From contig CM077593.1 of the NCBI GenBank assembly GCA_039654915.1, positions 82,626,501 to 82,690,500 of the forward strand: a DNA stretch of 64,000 nucleotides. The letters run 5' to 3'. Below, one piece after another: positions 59,461 to 64,000 of the stretch; within the stretch, counting starts at the first letter, position 1, and the number at the start of each line of letters is the position of its first letter. Source of the DNA: Aquilaria yunnanensis. Its lineage: Eukaryota > Streptophyta > Magnoliopsida > Malvales > Thymelaeaceae. The notes below the pieces were generated by a model that ran no database searches, was not told where the DNA came from, and saw only the letters and a list, made by a program, of their open reading frames with translations. The translations under genes were made by a program, and so were the position numbers.

Positions 59461-61725
59461 ATAGGTTATTTTAGCCTGAAAATCGGGTTTGAACCCTTCC
59501 GGGACCAAAACTTTCACTAAGCGGGCTACAAATATCATAAAGCACAAAGGCCCATTCAGAGCTGGACCCAAGTGACGTTGCAGAAGGGATTATCTCACAT
59601 AGCGATATCAATTTCCCTAATGGCCGATTTAGGGAAAAAGGAGGCACTGGTTCTGTGGGCAATGCCAAAAGCTACGAGGAGGCCCAGAAAACTTCGGAGT
59701 TGGGCAAAAAACTTGGGATGCAAGTAATTGGTTCGGAGGAGAATTTGACTCAGAATCTATGTGACTTGGATAAAAATGGAAGGAAGATTGTAAGAAATGG
59801 AGCCAAGGTTTTGGAAGAAACCTCTGGTAAGGGATCTGGTTCAGGAAAATAACGTTGACATTTTCTTGTTACAGGAAACGAAAATCAGTAGTGCAGCTAT
59901 ATCCTTAGTCAGGGCTTTGTGGGTCTCTAATAACTTTAATTTTGTTGAGAAGAATGCATCGAGTTTATCAGTTGCTCTTCTTTGCGTCTGGAATTCAGAC
60001 TCTTTCACATTGTTGGACTCGTTCAGAGGTGATGGTTTCTTGGGGCTTATAGGCAGTTGGAATAATATGTGCTCTAAGGGATAATCTGTGCCTTCCTTCG
60101 ATGGGCCTTGGTGTTGTGTGGGTGATTTTAACTCAGTGGTTTCTTCTCATGCAAGGAAGGGTTGTTCGAGTAGCAAAGTAGAAATTGAAGAGTTCAAAAG
60201 TTTCATATCCACCTCCCAAGCCATGGATCTACCTCTATCTGCAAGAAAATTTACATGGTATAATGCAAAAGGTTAAAAAATGAGTAGGATTGATTAGGAG
60301 CTGGTTTCAAAAAATTTTTTTTGATGTGATCTGGCCTTTCACTCGTTTGTTTGGGACGTAATATGTTAGAGTTACAAAAAACAGATGTACTAAATTGAGG
60401 GGATGATGGGCTGTCATCTATTTTTTACGCTTCAGTCTGCCCTCCCCTTTCCTCCCATTTCATTAATGAATTATCCAAACAAAGCATTAGTTTTTTAACA
60501 AATTAGCATAACTCTGAAAGTTTACTCCATCTTTTACCCCCATTTTACTTGAAGTCCTAATGTTTTTATTCCACTAACTAGGTCATTGAAACTTTTTGTT
60601 ATTTTAAGGTTTTTGTTAATTATTTGTTGTTAAATAACTTACATTTGTTCATCTTATATTGCAAATATATACATCAATGCAAAAAATGAATTATACATAC
60701 CCTTTTAAATGAATTATATACCGACATATTGTATATAAGCACGCTACTCCATTGTACCACATTCTATAAAAATTAGTGTACACTCTCGCACCCATGCCAC
60801 AAACTCTATTATACCCCGTATCAGGTAACTATCAGACCAATGTCCTATTTCACTCAAACAACTTCAGCTTGATTTCAGACCGATCCCATTCAAAATGTTT
60901 AATGCTTGGTTCGACCACAAGGACTTTTTCAGCTGGTTGAGACGGAATGGAATGATACCAAAGTCGAGGGCTGGGGTGGCTTCCTGCTAAAGCAAAAACT
61001 AAAGGCCATGAAAATAAATTGAAGCAGTGGAAGATATCAGTTTTTGACAATGTGGACTCAAACTTATTATGCTTAAAGCAGGAGCTGGACAAATGGGATT
61101 TGGAGATGGACTCAAGGAACCTTTCAAAATCAGAAATGAATCAGAGGAGTCTCACTCTTAAAAAATTATGGACTTGTGCTGAACAAAAAGAGGCACTGTT
61201 AAGGCAAAAGTCGAGATATGTGGGTGAAAGAGGGGGATGATAATTAGGCCTTTTTCATTAGACTGATGTCGGATAAATTTGAGAAAAACACACTGAAGGG
61301 TCTAACCATAAAAGGAAGATGGTGTGAAGGTGCCTCTGAAATAAAGTCAGAAGCCCTCAATTTCATCAAAGAAAAATTCAAGAAGCATATCACTCACGGA
61401 CCTTTGTTCATCTCTGACAAGCTTAAGCAGTTGAGTTACCGAAGATGCCATGGATTTAGAGTGTCTTATTCTGGAAGAAGAAGTTAAGGAGGCAGTCTGG
61501 CGTTGTGGTAGTTCAAAGTCACCAGGGCCAGAGAGATTCAATCTTGGATTCTGGATAAAGTGTTGGCACATTGTGAAAGAAGGTGTAATTAAATTTGTCA
61601 AAGATTTCGAAGCTTCAAGCAAGTTGGGGCGTGGATGCAATTCCTCTTTCAATACTTTGATACCAAAAAGGTAGATCCCTCTGGCTTAGGTGATTACCGA
61701 CCAATTAGTCTTTTAGTTTAACTTT
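59461..61725 (+). pseudogene. Second L1-type LINE, plus strand, 3'-truncated
   Basis: 59560-59852 looks like the end of ORF1: KTSELGKKLGMQV resembles KKTVQIARKIGLQL in the other LINE. Endonuclease follows at 59809-60350: NNVDIFLLQETK, LLCVWNSDSFTLLDS, a gap where the VNVYAP block should be, GPWCCVGDFNSV, then FTWYNAKG. After an insertion it resumes SDQCPIS (usual SDHxPI; the catalytic His is Gln) and runs through KQKLKAMKINLKQWK, ALLRQKSRYV, IKGRWCEGASEIK, EEEVKEAVWRCGSSKSPGPE and SSFNTLIPKR to DYRPISL-like codons near 61700. The rest of RT is absent. Frameshifts and stops are frequent. Confidence 0.85.
60352..60820. mobile_element. ~470-bp insertion in the second LINE, unclassified
   Basis: LINE codons stop after PFTRLFG (about 60352) and resume with LSDQCPI (about 60824). 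The sequence between is non-coding, AT-rich, and unlike LINE. GTAA occurs at both junctions and may be a short target duplication. No terminal repeat family is recognised. Confidence 0.4.
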
Positions 61726-61779
61726 GTCAACAAAAACAAGATTCGGGCTGCCTTGTTGAAAGTAGTTTTGAGAAAGTGT

Positions 61780-62045
61780 TTGATAATGTGAACTAGGAGT
61801 TTCTCTTGTGCTTTGAATTTGCCAAGGGAGCCATCATGTTTAAATTTTCTTTTAAAAATCCATTTACAGCCAATGAATTTAGCACGAGGAGCTAAATCTA
61901 TTAAATCTCATGTATGATTTTGTAAAATAGAGTCAATCTTATTTTGAATGGCTTCTTTTCAGAAAATAAATTCTTTTGAGAAAATTGCTTATATAAAAGT
62001 TATAGGATTATTTATAAGGTAGGTGTAAAAGTCAGTTAAAAAGGA
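61780..62045 (-). pseudogene. Ty1-copia reverse transcriptase fragment
   Basis: The minus strand reads NNPITFI(stop)AIFSKEFIF(stop)KEAIQ, NKIDSILQNHT(stop)DLIDLA, and AKFIGCKWIFKRKFKHDG followed by SLGKFKAQ. These are the WKEAMxxEI, NxTWxLVxLPxG and KWVFKxKxxxDGxxxKYKAR blocks at the start of copia reverse transcriptase. Only this start is present, with three stops. It abuts the broken 3' end of the second LINE; LTRs were not found. Confidence 0.8.
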
Positions 62046-63000
62046 ACTCCACTTTATTTTCCTTTTTAATTATCAATTCTTCCATTTGACATCTAGAGAC
62101 ATCTCTAACAATTGAAGTATGAGAAATTTCTTATTTTCTTAGAGGAAAGATGATGTGCACCATTGGAGTGCCCTTATGCACACTTTGGAGTATTCTAAGG
62201 AGTTCAAAGATAGGAGGCTCAAAGTGGCCCATTTAAGCTTCAAAAAGCCAAATTGGAGACCAAACATCTTTGGAGCCATGCCAATATCTTCATTCTACAT
62301 ATTCTAGCAACTCCATGCCAAGATACAAACCCATGTCACAGAGAAAGGCTATGATACTTGTGTGAAGGCCTTAGAATGCACCTACAAGCACTAATGGTGT
62401 AAGTTCAACCTCAAAGTGGCTAAATGGCCTTACAGCAATAAGCTGTAAGAAGCTAGCTAAGGAAGCTAAAGGTAAGTTGCCATGAGAGGTATTGTGTCTA
62501 AGGCACTAAGGGGCAACAAGGTTAAGATGCACCTAAGGTTGGCTTAAATGCCTAAGTCAGGTATAAGAATTTTGAAGTTAAATTTTGGCAGGAGTACTAA
62601 GTGGTGGTGACTAAGAAAACGCCTAAGTGGGGTGTAAAAGCCTAAGTGTGGTGCAAGGTTAAGTTAAGTCTTACTGAGTAAAGATTCAAAGTAGGAGGCT
62701 AAGTACTCCTAAAAATACCCCAATGTGGGTAATGGCAGAAAAGGAGCAAGTTAGCTTTAAGTTACATGGGCCTAAGTGGAAATAAGGAGTATAGGGAAGT
62801 GCCTTGTGAGCCGAGGCAAGGTGTTCACCCCATAAGTATTGTTTCCAAGAAATATGCTCATAGTTGAGGGCTATGGTAACCATAGTAAGAAAAGAACCAT
62901 GAGTGAGGAACTAAGATGGATGTAAGAGAAGTAGCATTTGAGTGTTAAACTCGGTTAAGAATTGATATTTGGAGGACAAATCTTTTAATGAAAGGAGAGT
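62046..63000 (+). mobile_element. 3' internal part of a gypsy-like element, degenerate
   Basis: The last 50 bases, with ATTTGGAGGACAAATC and then a polypurine run AATGAAAGGAGAG, match the characteristic end of Ty3-gypsy pol (phrases like TTCGAGGACGAAA before a purine tract). Upstream, 62360-62800 repeats GCCTAAGT several times and has no recognisable protein. It may be decayed pol or a non-autonomous spacer. Confidence 0.45.
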
Positions 63001-64000
63001 GTAAATGCCCTCCAAGTACCTCCCCTAGTTCAAATACCAAGGTAAGTAAATCCTAGGTTATTTTCCTCAAATATGTTTTATTAAGCAATAAAATCAACCC
63101 AAGTAAGGTTAGGTTGAGCTCTTATGTGTAGATGGCACCTAAGGGCAAAAAAGTAAAATGGTAATTTTTGCCTGAGTCAGTGGCATGGCCGTAATTTCAA
63201 TAAAAGTAGGTTCATGTAAGTGTTTTGGGAAAAATAATTTAAGACCATCTGCATATATAACCATTCAGACCAAAAGTGGAACTAGAAGGGCTAAAACGCA
63301 CCAAGTGTGAAAATTGAGCTATTGTGTCTTAAGAGGCAAAATATGGCATAAAAAAGCTAAAGGGCTCAGTGTAAAAGCTTGAAAAATATTTTTTGGGACC
63401 AAGAGGATGGTTTAGCAGAGGTTTAACTTGCCCACGTTCAACAAAAACAAGATTTTGGGGCCAAAATGACAAAAGGAGCAAAAATGGGCTAAGTGGGAAT
63501 AGTTGGATATATATTTGCTGGAGATAGAACTATTCATCATTCTCCCCATTTGCCACTTTCGTAGCTTTGTCCTCTCCATTGCTGTCCATCTTCAAAGCTC
63601 CCAAATTGCCCAAAATTTTATGAAAAATTGAAGATCCCAAAGCCATTCGCACAAGCCCCTAGCTAATCTGTGGTGGAATTGGTGCATTTGCTCTTCTTCT
63701 TACATGCTTTGGGTTCAAACCCTCAGGCAGTGCTCTTCCATGCTTTTAGGTTGGTTTCAAGCCTATAAGATGGTTATAATTGGTCTTACTTTCATGCTCT
63801 GGGTATCAATTTCAGTTCAATTAAAGCTTGGAACCCAAATAGAGCTTGTGAAGCTTATGTGTGCTTTGTGTGATTTGTTAGTTGCTTCTTCCTTTGTGGA
63901 TGATTTGAGGTAACAAATTTAAGTTTTGGCATACATAAATGATGCATAAGTAGAGTTACAAACATCTAGAGTAAGCATGGATTAAGGCAAGAAAGGATTG
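63001..64000 (+). repeat. Putative gypsy-type LTR, running off the window
   Basis: It starts TGTAAATGCCCTCCAAG immediately after the polypurine tract, as a 3' LTR should. A TATA-like GGATATATATTTGC lies near 63508, with a pyrimidine-rich stretch after it. No second copy or CA end is within the window, so the length is unknown. The 69-codon plus-strand frame at 63704 has no recognisable domain. Confidence 0.45.

Overview
This window reads as nuclear DNA from a flowering plant, in a repeat-dense, probably heterochromatic region. The reasons are plant-type L1 LINEs with ORF1 and endonuclease/reverse-transcriptase remains, Ty1-copia and Ty3-gypsy type LTR elements, CACTA, hAT and Stowaway elements, high A+T content, and almost no intact host coding sequence. 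No bacterial operon, CRISPR array, tRNA or rRNA was seen. The species cannot be named from the sequence. Identities and family calls were made by eye, with no database search.

Layout. 1-420 is the edge of a DNA transposon with short reiterated motifs. 1122-1509 may be a small two-exon gene, the only plausible host gene. 3065-31770 is the most striking object: about 28.5 kb made of 37 head-to-tail copies of a 771-bp monomer, enclosed by one pair of hAT-like terminal sequences. The monomer junctions look like a fusion of the left and right subterminal sequences of the element, so a single non-autonomous transposon appears to have been turned into a satellite. Monomer classes recur in order (A-B-C, then A-B-D-C' and variants), which is a higher-order repeat. 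The edge monomers belong to none of the recurrent classes.

32298-33813 is a complete small hAT element with an exact 8-bp target duplication. A truncated inverted copy follows at 35131-36390, with a GC-rich block of unknown origin just before it.

37671-59142 is one old minus-strand L1-type LINE of about 5.5-6 kb, broken by a Russian-doll series of insertions: a CACTA element carrying two MITEs, a deleted copia element carrying a second CACTA element, an LTR-like insertion, a gypsy-like element with almost no internal region, and a solo LTR that itself contains a 4.2-kb solo LTR. Target duplications (AAATC, CAAAC, ACCAT, TA, TA) and continuation of the LINE protein across the gaps support the reconstruction. 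A second LINE, on the plus strand, starts head-to-head with it near 59460 and is lost near 61725. A copia reverse-transcriptase fragment follows, then the 3' end of a gypsy-type element whose LTR runs off the window.

No part of the window works as an operon or pathway. The genes are decayed transposon genes, and the interest lies in the satellite and in the relative dating that the nesting allows.
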